From Sequoia sempervirens (Eukaryota; Streptophyta; Pinopsida; Cupressales; Cupressaceae), in NCBI GenBank assembly GCA_007258455.2, contig VDFB02252616.1, positions 117,754,128 to 117,818,127 of the forward strand: a DNA stretch of 64,000 nt, written 5' to 3'. The position numbers were made by a program, and so were the translations under genes. The notes beneath the pieces were generated by a model, which saw only the letters and a program-made list of their open reading frames with translations, did no database searches and was not told the origin of the DNA. How positions within the stretch are numbered: the first letter of the stretch is position 1; every line of letters begins with the position of its first letter. Positions 21,705-34,466 of the stretch are shown piece after piece.

Positions 21705-22325
21705 AATTAGTAGCTCGAAGGTGTCTCCAGCCTGGAACCGTGTCACCCAGGCTGGAGCAGTGGTGGAGATAATTATCTCCAAATTTTCTGCCTTTTCTCC
21801 TTCTTATCTAAAATGCACATGTCAAGTTTGGAGAATTTTCTTTAGCAACATCTTTGTTTTTTTCCAAAAGTTAAAACATTGCCTTATCTCATCATTGGTG
21901 AATAAGAGGTTATAAAAAGGAAATTGAGGTGTGTGTTTGAGATATACAGATTGAAGGTTTTTGCAGGAAATGACACAGGATGAAAGAGAGGTTGCAGTGA
22001 ACAGAAGGAGTTGAATATTATCCAAGTTTGCAATATTGTTGTGGATGCCAAGTTCTAGCAGTTATTGTAAGTTTCTTTCTTTCTGTAGAAATAAAATCTC
22101 TCTCTTTGAATGTTGGTTTTTCCCCAGAGTTAGGGGTTTTCCAGGGTAAATCATTGTGTCAAAGTGTGATTAGATTTCTCTGCATTCAGTATTTTAGTGA
22201 ATGGTGTTGTGCATGCTTTAGTTCATTGTTTTAGTCATTTGATTTCTGTTATTCGAATTTCTGAGATTAAACAATAGTGAATTTATTGCTGGGTTTCACA
22301 ACAACAATAAGGGAGATTTTTCACA
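21699..22325 (+). repeat. 3' LTR of copia element, complete
   Basis: Runs from TGTTAAAATTAG to TTTTTCACA, 627 bp, followed by the duplication CCACT. It holds CCAGCCTGG/CCAGGCTGG at 21727-21735 and 21747-21755 and the 18-bp palindrome at 21764-21781. Confidence 0.88.
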
Positions 22326-22479
22326 CCACTCTCTACCAATGCAGCAGAGGAAAGTTATTCCTTTGTGTTAATAGTTGTAACTGTAAGTGTTTATATTCTC
22401 AGGGTTGAGGCACAACCGAGTCAAGGGGATCTATCACTATTAGACTGAAAGCACAATCCTTTTTAAAGCTCAATCTTCG

Positions 22480-22781
22480 ATTGATCCCTGAGCATGGTTT
22501 GGGAAGTGGCTCGAAGTCTCCGAGGATTGGGCAAGAGAGGCGCAAAGAGGCATCCGAAGAATCCCTTACTAGATCTCGAATATGGATGAGTTTGGAGCGG
22601 CTGCCAGTGCAGTCGTTGAGGACACACCTCTCGGGCATACATGCATGCTATCAATGATATCTTGGAAAAAGGCGTACAAGAAGGAATTTCAATATCAACT
22701 CTAAAGGGAATGAAAAGCATACTTAAACACTCAGTTAAGGATTTCAGAAAAACTTTCATGCAATTACAATATCAGGCATAA
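22480..22781 (+). other. unrecognised coding-like patch
   Basis: Several overlapping frames look protein-like. From an ATG at 22641 one reads MHAINDILEKGVQEGISIST and on to a TAA at 22779-22781 (46 residues). Upstream, another frame reads SKSPRIGQERRKEASEESLT and a third reads MDEFGAAASAVVEDTPLGH. Base composition is visibly richer in G and C than the surroundings. This could be an exon with lost frame or retroelement debris; no family was recognised. Confidence 0.35.
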
Positions 22782-25749
22782 GCTTGGTTAGAGTGCGATA
22801 AGGACAACTTTACTCTAATGGCCGATTTCACTATAATATAAAAAATAAAACATAACTTTCAAATACGCCCTTCTTCCCAAATGAATATCAAAGGAAAATG
22901 CATATGCCCATACCTGTAATTTGTGGCTAAGATATGCTAGAAGTGAAATTCCTTATGAGATGACTCTTGTAATTAATCTTCAAGACTTGTAATGGAAACT
23001 CTCAAGACTTTGGTGGTAGATCTACTGATCTGAGTGATGATAACCAAGTCTCCAACCAATTCAATCTATTCTTGCCAAAGTATTCCACTGAATGCTAAAA
23101 TGAACTCTCTAAAACAGGATAAGAACATCTTGATATCGTTATCTGATGGTCACCCCCCTCTGAAATAAACCATTATCGTTAATTGCATAGAGGTTCATAT
23201 TACGGCTTGTGGAAGTCAAATTGTTCTCACGAAGATCTTGCATACAAATGGTTTTAATGTGGATTTTACTGTGAAAAAGGCTCAAGCAACAAAATTGAGT
23301 GAATACCTTTCTTTTCATGAAATGGGGGGTTTAAAAACTGATCAAATCTAATGTCGATTCCAAACCTCTGCACTGTTCCTATTCTTTAATGCATCAGCTG
23401 CATGCAAGGAGGTTCTCTTTGACATGCATTGGCGTTGCACGTCTCGAGCCAATACTAGTTATCCCACTACTTTTAGTTATCCTTTTGCATGTAGCATGCA
23501 TTTTTAAAGCATGCAAATTCAATTTTTAATAGCTTAGTAATTATTTTCAATAATTCATGTACTCTTAATTTTAAATCCAAATCTTATTTATTTAATTTAA
23601 TATTTATATCATAGGTCAATTTAAAACTATTTAAATTATTTTTATTATTATTTAAATTTTGAAAGAAAAAAAAAGAATGAGTAAACAAAATAAGATGTGA
23701 TAGAAAGAATATTTCATCTATGCTAGAACATTTATTTATTTAATAGTGAGGGCTTCTTAAAATAATTATTCATCACCACTGTTAGAATATTTTTGGTCTT
23801 CAATAATAAAATATGATAGATCTTCAACAAATAAGATATCAACTTCATTTAATGTGGCTTTGAGCTTTTTCTTGAAAACATCATTGGCCTGAATTTTACA
23901 ATTTTATTTGATCTCCCTATAAGGTTCTTAAGTATTTAATGTGTATTTGAGCTTTCCCTTTAAAACATTCAATCTCCAGTTGAAATAATATTTCAGATAT
24001 AAGGTCAAATCATAAATATTTTCTCATAGAAACTAGACAAGACATAAATATTATCCAAGAAATAGGAAACACAAACAATAAATCTCCATCAAAAATGATC
24101 GTGCAACTGCATCAAATAAACAACAAAAATCAAACCATACATCAACATAACACTCCATCCCATTATAAGAATATAACAAACCACAAAATAGCCATACTAC
24201 CATAAGTGATATTCTACTTCTAATTAAAGTGAACAAACCCTTAGTATCAACCTTACTTGATTGGTTCTCTTGATTAGAGCAAGAATGACTTGACAATTTC
24301 CTTTTGGGAAGGGTGAAAATCACATGCTATTATTACCATTTCCCTTTACTTATGATTCTAAATCAAGTTAACTTTAATCTTTATACTAATCATATTCTTG
24401 GCTATCATTTTATCCATACTAAATAAATCAAGTTTTTAAATTTATAATACTTTTAAAAAGCTAACAAATAGGTCTTCTCAATTCTCCTTGGTTTAATAGG
24501 AAAGTATTAAAGACAATTAGTACTCATTTCATTGTTATTAGTCCCTTATTTAGTTTACCTAGAATTTGGTGGTGATTCCTCACTTTCTAGTAGTAGCATG
24601 AGGCTAGGTAAAGGGGGTCAAAAATTAATTTCTATAAAATAAGAAAATAATATAGCATATCCACAGGTAGTATAATCCTTAATGATGAGTCTTTGCATAT
24701 TATTGGTTGCATGGGGTTAGATCATGGAAATTTTGTAAAAAATAAAAAATACTCCTAATGTTCATGCTCACTAGTAGATCATGAAAAGGATTAAAGATAC
24801 AAGAATTATATTTAAAGAATGAGTGAAATAAGCAAAGCCCACACATGTAAAAACTAGATGAAAGAACCAAGATTCTAGTTTACCTTTTAAGTGAATCCTT
24901 GTTTAGGAACAATCCTTCACCCTATGTCTAATCTATTGGCCATTCACTTGGTCTATGTATTGAATGTACCAAAATAAAGTGTTTCTTGCTTATATTGAAA
25001 ACTAGTGTAAGTAGTTACTCTAGATAAGGATTAGCTTTTATCCTTTTGTGTAACTTAGTAAAAATTGTTACATTCCCTTTCCCATTCCAAATTGATTCCC
25101 TTATAAATTATATCTTGAAATTTTATCAAGTCACCCTATATGCTATTCAAAATGCAATCTCTATAGTAAAAATTCCTAATAAGAGCAACCATGGTGTTAG
25201 TTCCATATGGATATCATACAAAATCCAATAATAATTCATGCCATATAAAATATCATCCTTGAAAAATAAAAGTGCATTCTATTTCATCTATATAGTTTAA
25301 TGCATCCATACATGCTACATGTTCACATTGCATAAATCTCATCTATATTAGAAAAATATATAGAGAGCATGAACATACTATCATGCATGCATAAGAATAA
25401 ACATCTACAAAATTAAACATAAAATTCTCAAATTGCTCATGTGCACAAGAATGGGTAGTGTTTATTTTATAGAAAGGCCATATGTGCATAAGGGTTGCCA
25501 AAATGAAGGGAGAAAGTGTGTTGCATATGTGCTCATAATTTTTGAGGATTAATATATACTTGTTCTTCACTTTGTGGTGGATTTTTTCTTGCAAGGTTTT
25601 ATGCATGTCTATCTATTGTCATGTGTTTTTTTATCATGATTTATTGATCTCTATTTGTTTCTATATAATCTTTTAATGGGTAATCTAGTGTTGCATTAAT
25701 AAAACTTTTGTTTGTAAATATTTGTTAAGGCTGAAAATTTTTGTAGCAT
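22782..25749. other. AT-rich interval, no gene seen
   Basis: Short frames on both strands look like chance translations. A mildly coding-like run near 23180-23350 could not be matched to any family. Nothing else was found. Confidence 0.4.
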
Positions 25750-27106
25750 TGTAAATTGTCATCCTTGATAATTTCACACTAGATTTTGCTCCCTCCTATG
25801 TTCTTGGACCTAACTGTACACCTAATGTCCTAAATTATGTTTTCCATGGCTCATTTGAACATTTATAAAGAAATCACATGTACAAAACAAAAGTAAAAAT
25901 TTAATATTTTTCTCCCAACACTTTGCACCCTACAAAATAGGGTTGGGACAAGGGCACCCTAGGTGACTGTTTTCCCCTATTTTGGCTCCAATTTTTAATA
26001 TGTCAAAGTTGCCATTTTATCATTTGAATTTCAAATTTCAAATGTAGGCTATTAGGCTATATTTTTTGGGAAATTAGATTAATTACATATAAATACATAG
26101 TCATTTCTTCATTTGAAAACTAAGAAGAAAGAAGAAGTGAAAAAAATTAGAATCAAGATCCTTATCAAGCAATCATTATCAATTCAAGAGAATTCAAAAG
26201 CATAATTATTGCAACATTTCATTATCAACGTATCATGTCAAGTTTTGTGTGATTTTATTCATGTTTATGCATACATTTTATTTGTGAGGACTAACCCTTG
26301 TAGGTCTTCAAAGAAAATCAAGCCAAATTGCAATCAAGCCTTAAGGAGATGTGCATGACTTCAGTCCTTCAAGAAAACCAAATTTGAGTGGTGAATTGTA
26401 GTTCATTTTTTATTCATCATTCATTTATCATTTAGCCTCTATCCCTCAAAAGGATAAGCTCTCTTTCATTAAATTTCCATTGTGGTGGTGGAAACACCAA
26501 CATCGGGTTTAATTGAGGCAAGCCCCCATATGGAACAACCCTTCCTCTCTTTGAATGTGGAGGTTATATATTTGAAGAATATTGGAGGAATATTGAATAC
26601 CATTTATTCATCAATTCATTCAAACCCTACAACTTGACAAGATACGAAAACTCGGTTATCTCAGCACCTAAAAAAGTTTTGAAAGTGAGATCCAGAAGGA
26701 AGAAGCCTCTGATTAGACACTCAAGGACTATGAAGATGGATTGAAAATTGAGTTACTCAGACCTAGGCACCCTAGGTGAATTTTTCAAGTTAACTCAAGC
26801 TAGAATTCAAATCACAAGTGCACACAATTCTTCTCAATTTGTTTTTGATAATTAAATTTGTTTTTCATTTCTTAGATGTGTTGTTTTCACATGAGAATAG
26901 TGCATTCTCATTGTTACTTAGTCATATTAGCATGTTGTATTTCATTCATAAATCTATTCCAATTCCGACTAAGGGTTGATTAACTTGACTTTTAGGCTGC
27001 AATTCAGTCTTACATTTTTTTCTACCCCAAAATTCAAATAGCATAAGCATGGAAGAGCCATGAAATCCTAAGTTGATACCTAGGGTTACACTTTTCCAAC
27101 TTATCA
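25750..27106 (+). repeat. 5' LTR of second gypsy element (start approximate)
   Basis: The 3' end is defined by CA at 27105-27106 followed by the same TTT plus TGGTGAACCTG primer site as in the first gypsy element. A TATA box TATAAATA lies at 26088-26095. The start is a guess at TGTAAATTG. A motif around GCACCCTAGGTGA occurs near the start (about 25954), near the end (about 26767) and, as a longer match, downstream of the primer site (about 27686). No matching 3' LTR was found. Confidence 0.55.
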
Positions 27107-27109
27107 TTT

Positions 27110-27120
27110 TGGTGAACCTG
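27110..27120 (+). other. primer binding site (TGGTGAACCTG)
   Basis: Same string, and the same CA-TTT spacing from the LTR end, as at 3351-3361. Confidence 0.75.
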
Positions 27121-27839
27121 AAAAATTATCATTATAGACCTTCTGAAATCTGAAACATATTGTCTTAGATCTAATATTAGCATTGCATTATTTTGCATTC
27201 ATCATTTAGGAATTTATTTTTGTGTCATAAAAGCATAAAAATCAAAAAAATTGCATATCATATTACATAATAGGTTGGAATATAGTTAATTTCAATCATC
27301 AAAAGTCAAATCTACATTTTAATTACACTTACAAATATGCATTAGATGATTTTAGGTCTAAAATCAAAACTAAAAGTCTTCATTGCATTCATTTAGGAAT
27401 CCTTCATAAAGTCAAAAAGCTGATTTTTTTTGCATCAACATCAACATTCTTATATTTTACATTAGGATCAGTCAATTGTTTCATTTTAGGTTTAGAAATT
27501 GTATTTAGAATTGCACTTTATTGCTTAAACATAATGAAAATTGTTATTTTGCATTGCATAATCATAAATTGAGAAAATTTTAGAAAAATATTCACCGTTA
27601 CACCTACAAAATCACATAAAAGAACCCTTAAAAAATATTATCAACACTCAAGCTTTGAAATTACAAAAAAAAATGTTAGAAGAAGGTGCTCAGGGTGACT
27701 TTTTCTAGCTAATTTTGGCTCAATTTTTTATCAAATATTTATCTCTATATTTTTTGTGTTTTTTCTCTTTGATTTTTTAAAATGTATATTTTAGTATGAC
27801 TATTTTGAAATTTAGTGTTCATATTGGGCACACCGAAGT

Positions 27840-28690
27840 GTTTTGAAACTCATATGAGCTTCACGACCTAGTTTCCTATTGCTAATACCCCTTTAAAACA
27901 TAGTTACAGACTTATGGGATCCTACACTATTACAACATCCATCAAGGATCCTAAGTCCTTCAACTCTTTCATACAAGGTACTATCAATACCTAGTCAATT
28001 TTGGAGTCCACTCCTAATCCTACAATGTATCCCATGACAACTTCACAACTAAAAACATTTATGGATGTTGAGACTGTTGTTTCTCGTGTTCCCGATGAGA
28101 AATTAAAATAATTGGAGAAATATTTAAGACTTCAATATCATTTAAGCGCCAAATTTTTAGCAAGAAAAATAGTTCCTATTGTGGAAAACCTTAGGAAATT
28201 GATCGATGATGCTCAAGGAATAGAGGTTTTGCATACTCTAGCTCATATATTAAATGATAAAATTCATATGGGTACTAGTTATGTTGAAGCATTAATAAAT
28301 TCCCAAAACCAAGGAGGAAAAAAATTCTCTCCCCACAATCATACCTTCTATTCCTACATTCACATTCCCAATTATACCTTCAATGATACAAAACACCAAT
28401 TGCCTAACTCCAAGCTTAGGGTTTTCTAGTGGTAATCCTTATAGTTTTGTGACATCACATGTAACACCTCAATATTCATCACCTCTTATAAATGTGCAAC
28501 ATAGTAGCCCACCAAACATTTACACAATTCCACCATATTCACCAAACTCCCAAAACATTTTAAAACAATGATTCAGTCATAAACCAACCTTTACAAAATA
28601 TAACATCAATTCAACAACAAATCTCCTCATTAAACCAAAACCAAAATGAAAAGTTGTCATAGTATCTTAAAACAAGCCCATTATTTCACA
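27840..28690 (+). pseudogene. gag region of second gypsy element, degenerate
   Basis: The longest open piece (28112-28429) reads MEKYLRLQYHLSAKFLARKI and continues VENLRKLIDDAQGIEVLHTL. A following Asn/Gln/Pro-rich part (QYSSPLINVQHSSPPN, INQPLQNITSIQQQ in neighbouring frames) is like the low-complexity tail of gag. It stops abruptly where chromovirus RNase H begins (about 28690). The gag call rests on position after the primer site; no zinc knuckle was seen. Confidence 0.5.
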
Positions 28691-28693
28691 AAG

Positions 28694-30505
28694 AAGCCTA
28701 TTTTGGCACTTCTAGATTTCAATAAGGTCTTTTAGGTATATTGTGATGCTAGTAGTATTAACATAGGAGTTTCTTTGAGTCAAGAAGGTAAGCATGTTTC
28801 CTATTTTAGTGAGAAGTTGAATGATGCTAAGAAAAAATATTATTTCTATGATCATGAGTTTTATGTTATAGTTCAGGCTTTGAAGAAATGGAGACACTAT
28901 TTGTTTCCAAAAGATTTATTTTTCTATACTAATCACCAGGCTTTGTAGTGTCTCAATAATTAAGTAAAGTTAAATCAAAGGCACTTAAAATGGGTTGAGT
29001 TTTTATAGATTTATACTTTTGTTTTGAAGCATAGGAGTGAAATTTAAAATGGAGTTGTTGATGTCTTAAGTTCTAGAAGGAAAAATTTATTGATAGAGAT
29101 GAATATAGAGGTTGTTGGGTTCAAAGAACTCATAGTTTATATCTTCAATATCTAGACTTTGAAGGGGATTGGAAGGCTTGTTTAGAACATGTTACATTAG
29201 ATAGGACAAAATGGTTGGATTTCCTAATCTAAGATGGGATGTTATTTAGAGGGAGTCAATTATGTATTCCAAGGAGTTCACTGAGAGAGAATCTAATCAA
29301 GGAGAAGTGTAGTGGAGGATTGGAAAAACATTTTGGTTGAGATAAGACCATTACTCTTATTAGTGAGAATTATTACTAGCCATAGTTACAAGATGTGAGG
29401 AATTTTGTACAAAGTAGAAGAGTATGTCAGATAGTGAAAGGAACAAATTAGAATACTAGATTGTATTAGCCATTACCTATACCTGAGAGGCCATGGGAAG
29501 ACATTAGCATGGATTTTGTTCTTGGCTTGCCAAGGAAACAAAGAGGGCATGATTCCATATTTGTGGTGGTGGATAGATTTTAAAAGATGGCATATTTCAT
29601 TCCATGTCATAAGACCAATGATGTTATTCATATTGCATAGTTTTCTTTCAGAGAGATGGTGAGACTACATGGTCTACCAAGGAGTATAGTTTCAAATAGA
29701 GATAACAAATCTATTGGTTATTTTTGGAGGACATTATGGAAGAAGTTGAAGAAAAATTTGAAGTTCAGTTTTGCACACCACCCATAGACTAATAGACAAA
29801 AAAAAATTGTGAATAGGAGTTTGGGTAACCTACTAGGATGCTTAGGAGGAGATAATCCAAAGGGATGGGATTTGATTATACTTCTAGTAGAATTTCCTTA
29901 CAGCAATTTTTTCAATAGGAGTATTGGTAAATCCCCATTCTAGATTGTATATGGGAGTTATTCGAGGAATGTTTCTGAGTTGAGTAAGATGGATAAAGGA
30001 GAAAGGAGTAGTGATGAGGCTGAATATTTTGTAGAGCACCTAAATAACTTGCATGAATAGGTAAGAAATCAGATCACTAAGATGAATTATTAGTACAAAG
30101 CTAAGGCTGATCAAAAGAGGAGATTTAAGGAATTTCATATTGGCGATGATGTCATGGTTCACCTAAGGAAAGATCCTAAAGAAGCATGATTCAGGAAATG
30201 CTTATGAGGTAGATTTTCCTAGTGGAATAAACATTTCTCTTATGATCAACATTGTTGATTCAATAGAGTATCATGAAGGTGATATAGAGGATGGGTCAAT
30301 AAAAGAACAATGGAAAATTCTAGCACCTACTTCAAAGAAGTAAGAGATAGAAGAAATCTTGGATAGACATGTGGGAAGAAGGACAAGAAATAGGCAGTAT
30401 GAGGAATATCTAGTTAAATGGAAAGAAAATCCTATTGAATATTTGTCATGGTTGTCTAAGTCAAAGGTTGAATGTCTTAGTTTTCCTCCAACACCAATGA
30501 AGTGA
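28694..30505 (+). pseudogene. chromovirus (Ty3/gypsy) RNase H, integrase and chromodomain
   Basis: RNase H begins KPILALLDFNKVF then a stop and VYCDASSINIGVSLSQEGKH, YFSEKLNDAKKKYYFYDHEF. The integrase core reads [20 protein letters not shown] (first Asp kept); the second Asp is Asn in IVSNRDNKS and the Glu is Lys in RQKKIVNRSLGNLL. The end (about 30340-30505) is a chromodomain: EIEEILDRHVGRRTRN, YEEYLVKWKENP and LSW, then TGA. Chromodomains guide insertion to marked chromatin. Protease and RT are absent upstream, so this is the 3' part of a different element fused to a gag. Many stops. Confidence 0.85.
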
Positions 30506-31392
30506 CAAGGTCACTTCTCAAATTATCTTGGGTGTCTAATACAGGAGCATCCAATGGTGTAGGGAAATCTTGAATCACCCAAAAAAAAAGATTATTATTT
30601 TTCTTTAGTTGTTTTAAGTCCCATGATGGCATTCAAGGGGTGTAAGACAATTAGAAGTTAGAAATGGTGAAAAACAATCAAGTTTACTATTTTTAATAAT
30701 TCAACCTAAATGGGCTTGTATGTACCTAAAATACCCCAAGGAGTGAAACTAAAAAATATTTCCAATGGCAAAAGAATCAGCTCAATACCTTGTATGGTTT
30801 AGGAGATATTAAAGTTTTTGTCCTGAGAAATCTCTCTAATGCAACTTCAAATTCAAATTTGAAAACCTTAGAAGCCCTAAAAAATCTTGAAAAGTGGATG
30901 AAACAATATTTGATGGTTTCGGAGTTGTATATCTCTTTGAGATCTCTCCACTGATATATTATAATAGTAAATGAAATAGCTGAGTCAAAAGTTATGGCCC
31001 CGAGAAGTAGCTCCACTAAAAAGTGAATTTCATTAAAATATTTTCCTAGCAAGAAATCAAATGGCAGTACTTTTGGCACCAAAACAAAAGGGAAAGTTAC
31101 ACTTTCTAGAACATTGTAGAGCAGCTATTGGGGTAAAACAAAAGGGTTAAGTGGAGGTTGTAGAAGGTGGCTCCATTAGTGTAGATTGTGGCTCTGAATA
31201 ATAGATTTTATTTTCAGAGTTGATTTGGATGTAATGAATCAATCCCATGAGGCTATAGCCCTATAATTTTTGAATATATAATTTCATTTTCAAGAAATAA
31301 TTGAAATTGGGTTATTTTCTATCTTGCATAAATTATATGTTGTTATTTGTTATTGTGTATTGTGTGGGGTTTGGGTGGTGAAGCCCTCATTA
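30506..31392 (+). repeat. probable 3' LTR or 3' end of the chromovirus
   Basis: Non-coding stretch after the chromodomain stop, of the right length for a short chromovirus LTR. The terminus and a second copy were not found, so limits are not set. A late part (about 31210-31330) has TA/T-rich R-U5-like sequence. Confidence 0.35.
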
Positions 31393-32150
31393 CTACGTTA
31401 CCTTTATTGAATCCCTGTCGTACCACTTGTATCTATCTAATCTTGCATACCAAGCTATGGGAGCTTGTTTGAGTCCATATAATTCCTTTTTGAATCTACA
31501 AACCATATTAGGTTTCTCTAATAATTGAAATCCTTTTGATTGTTCAATGTATACTTCTTCCAACTCACCATTCAAGAATGCAGGCTTCACATCCATCTGA
31601 TAAAATTTGAAGTCCTTATGTGCTACAAAATCCAAAAACATCCTAATAGCTTCCATACTTTCCATTGGAGCAAATATCTCCTCAAAATCTATTCCTTCTA
31701 CTTCTAAGTAGCCTTTACACACAAGCCTTGCCTTTTTTCTCACCACTTCTCTACTCTCATTCAGCTTGGTCCAAAATACCCATTTAGTTCAAATCATATT
31801 TTTGTTAGTTGGTCATGGTACAAGTTCCCAAGTCTAATTCTTCTCAATATACATTAGTTCTTCTTCCATAGCCTTGATCCAATATTCATCTTTGCATGCT
31901 TCAATCATTGTTCTAGGTTCAACTTTAGAAAGTAAGCATAGGTTTACTTGTTCATCTATCATACCATCCTTTCTTCTTGTCAAAATGCCTTTTTCTTTCC
32001 TCACCAATGATCTAATATTTAGAATGATTCTTCTACGCATAATTAGGAGTCTTAGGAATTCTTTCTGGAGCTTCTTTCTCTTCAACCTACACTTCTTTTT
32101 CATTTCCTTCATATTTTTCTTCTTATTTGTAAAAGGACTCATCTGATTCA
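31393..32150 (-). pseudogene. copia reverse transcriptase, C-terminally truncated
   Basis: Starts at ACKDEYWIKAMEEELMYIEK (about 31910), passes [12 protein letters not shown] with stops, then [58 protein letters not shown]. The sequence ends before the catalytic YVDD box, where element similarity stops (about 31430). Confidence 0.85.
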
Positions 32151-33430
32151 TATCCTCCTATAAACACTGAGCTTTTATGTAAGTCTTCATCCACTTTGAC
32201 ACTTGCACTTTCAACAATAATTTTTAGCCTCGTTTTGTAGCATCGGTGAGCCTTGCTTCTTGTCGAGTTTCCAAGAAAAATTCCTTCATCTAACCTTACA
32301 TAAAAATTTCCCAAGATTTCTTCATCTCTTCTAATATAACATTTTCTTCCAAACACTCTGAAATATGATAGTAGGGGTTCTTCCTTACCATAACTCATAG
32401 GGAGTCTTTGAATTATTTATCCTTACTTGCACTTTGTTAAGTATGTAAACTACATTATGAATTTCTTCTGTATAGTTGACATCCTATAGGTTTTCTTCCT
32501 TCTTCATTGTCTTTGTTACTTTGTAAACAATGCTATTCTTCATTTCCACCACTCCATTCTATTGTGGAGTCCTAGGGGCTATCAAATGCCTCTTTATTCC
32601 ATGATCTTCATAAAATTTGTTAAACTCATTGGAGGTGAACTCTCCACCTTTCTCAGACCTTAAAATTTTTATCTTCATATCCATTTCATTCTCAACCAAA
32701 GCTTTAAATGCCTTAAACTTATGTAAAGCTTCTATTTTTCTTTGAGAAAAGTTACCCATCATTCTAGAATAATCATCAATCAACAACATGAAATACATGT
32801 GACCTTGAAAGCTTCTTGTTCTTGTAGGTCCACATACATATTTATGCACCAACTCCAAAGGCCCTACATTGAGTATTCTTTGATTTTGAACCTCTTTCTA
32901 GTTTGCTTCCCAACCTAGCATTCCTTTCAAACTGCATTGATAGGCTTTGTAATCTTCGGAAAATCTCTCACAATGTGTGTGGAGCTAATCCTCACTAGGC
33001 TATCAAAATTTATGTGACACATTTTTCTATACCATAGCCAAATTTAATTAATTTGAGTCATAAACTGCTTACCATTAGCACCCTTGAGATAATAAACATT
33101 TCCATCTATCCTTGTCCCTATAGCAACCAAAGTTCTAGACCCTTTTTTGATATCACAACCATTATCCTAAAACACAAGATTATATCCTTTGCTACACATG
33201 TGTCCTACACTCAGAAGGCTATGCCAAAGACCCTTAACATAAAGAACATCATCTATTTTATACTTACCATCAAAACTAATTGAACCTTTTCCACATATCT
33301 TAGTAGATATATCATCACCAAACTTAACAAGACCACCTTCAAAATTCTCAAGTTTAACAAACGTTCTTATCACCTGTCATATGATAATTTGAGCATCCTC
33401 TATCAACAATCCAATAGTTTTTGTCTTCTC
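32151..33430 (-). pseudogene. copia protease and integrase, broken
   Basis: The protease site reads IVDRGCSNYHMTGD (about 33380-33410), where the active-site Ser of DSG is Arg. The following part reads ENFEGGLVKFGDDI and DVLYVKGLWHSLLSVGHMCS. Integrase (32559-32880): MELVHKYVCGP has Tyr in place of the first Asp, RSEKGGEFTS has Glu in place of the second, and NGVVEMKN keeps the Glu. A stop falls after PRTPQ. The part nearer RT reads FRVFGRKCYIRRDEE and GIFLGNSTRSKAHRCY. Confidence 0.85.
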
Positions 33431-34409
33431 TTGCATGAAATTCAGTCACCATAATCCCTATGATTCTATGACCTTCTTTTAGAGAAACTTCTTACATCTC
33501 TCAAAGTTAGGAGAATTAGTTCTAGTATTAAGATCCATGAACAAGCATTCATCATTTTCATCATCAGATATGGTAGCATCTTCTTTAACATAATAACTTC
33601 TCTTAACTGATTTACCTTTATTCTCCTTATATTTTTCATTTGCATCTTTGGCTAGAAATCTTGAAGCATAATGACCTATCTTTCCAAAATTGAAGCATTT
33701 GAAAGGTAACTTACCTCTACATTTTCCAATCCCCTTTTTCAATCTCCTCACAAAATTTTCTTCTATCTCATCAAGATCATCTGGATCTGATTCCTCATTC
33801 TTCTTTGCTTTGCCAACTTTAAAAGCGATCTCTTTTCTTGAATCACTTGAACCAAAAAACTAATATCTAGAGTAATGATCTAAATTTTGAGCTTCTTCTA
33901 TATCCAAAACTTTATGACTATAAGATATAGGAAGAGTTCTTAGTACCTTCTTTACCACCTCATATTCTTCAAGTTTTCCACCAAGACCTCTAATGGAATT
34001 GAAAACTCCATCCACTATATGCATGTAGCTTGTAATATCTTCATCTTCTAACATCTTTAGGTTTTTTAAATTAGTTTTCAAATTTTTCATCTTTTCTTGC
34101 TTAACTTTCTCATCTCCTTCATATAGATAATTTCCAACTTTCTTAGATCTCACTAGTAGTTTTAAGACTCATAAACTTCACAAGTTCTGAATTAGAAAGA
34201 CCACTCAAGAGAGCATACTTTTCTTTTCCATTTTTCTCATAAGCCTTGATTTCATCATCATTTGATCATCCATTTGCAACTATGGTATATCCAGATTCAA
34301 CTGACTTATGAACTCCAAACCCTAAGGAGACAAGAAAACCTTCCATCTTGGTCTTCCAAAATGCATAATCAAATCCATCAAATAGAGTAGCCTCCTTCTT
34401 GTGCACCAT
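33431..34409 (-). pseudogene. copia gag, broken
   Basis: Start ATG at 34409 (MVHKKEATLFDGFDYAFWKT), the expected gag start just inside the primer site. A TGA interrupts after TIVANG and a TAA falls after TSEI, the place where Trp is usual. The middle reads NLKMLEDEDITSYMHIVDGV and LRTLPISY. The zinc knuckle is CFNFGKIGHYASRF: the second and last Cys have become Phe, so zinc binding is lost. Confidence 0.85.
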
Positions 34410-34450
34410 TTGGATCTACCTCAAGTGGTTAATATTTCTTCTATGGAAAC

Positions 34451-34464
34451 TTTCTTTGATACCA
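34451..34464 (-). other. copia primer binding site
   Basis: On the minus strand TGGTATCAAAG, two bases from the LTR terminus at 34467. It has A for G in the usual TGGTATCAGAG. Confidence 0.7.
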
Positions 34465-34466
34465 TT

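Larger units (their letters stand above)
17378..22325 (+). mobile_element. Ty1/copia LTR retrotransposon, about 4.9 kb, decayed
   Basis: Direct LTRs start at 17378 and 21699 with the same first bases (TGTTAAAATTAG). The flanks carry a 5-bp duplication, CCACT, at 17373-17377 and 22326-22330. The internal order gag, protease, integrase, RT, RNase H is that of copia. The end of the 5' LTR, the primer site and the N-terminal part of gag are missing, so a deletion joined the LTR to mid-gag around 17930-17966. By eye the LTRs differ by several percent. Stops and one RT frameshift make it non-functional. Confidence 0.9.

Noticed and set aside
22463..22759. 98-codon minus frame
   Set aside because: Competes with more protein-like plus-strand frames in the same patch and shows no known motif.
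24051..24323. 90-codon minus frame
   Set aside because: Cys/Phe-rich, with no domain or conserved neighbour; treated as chance.
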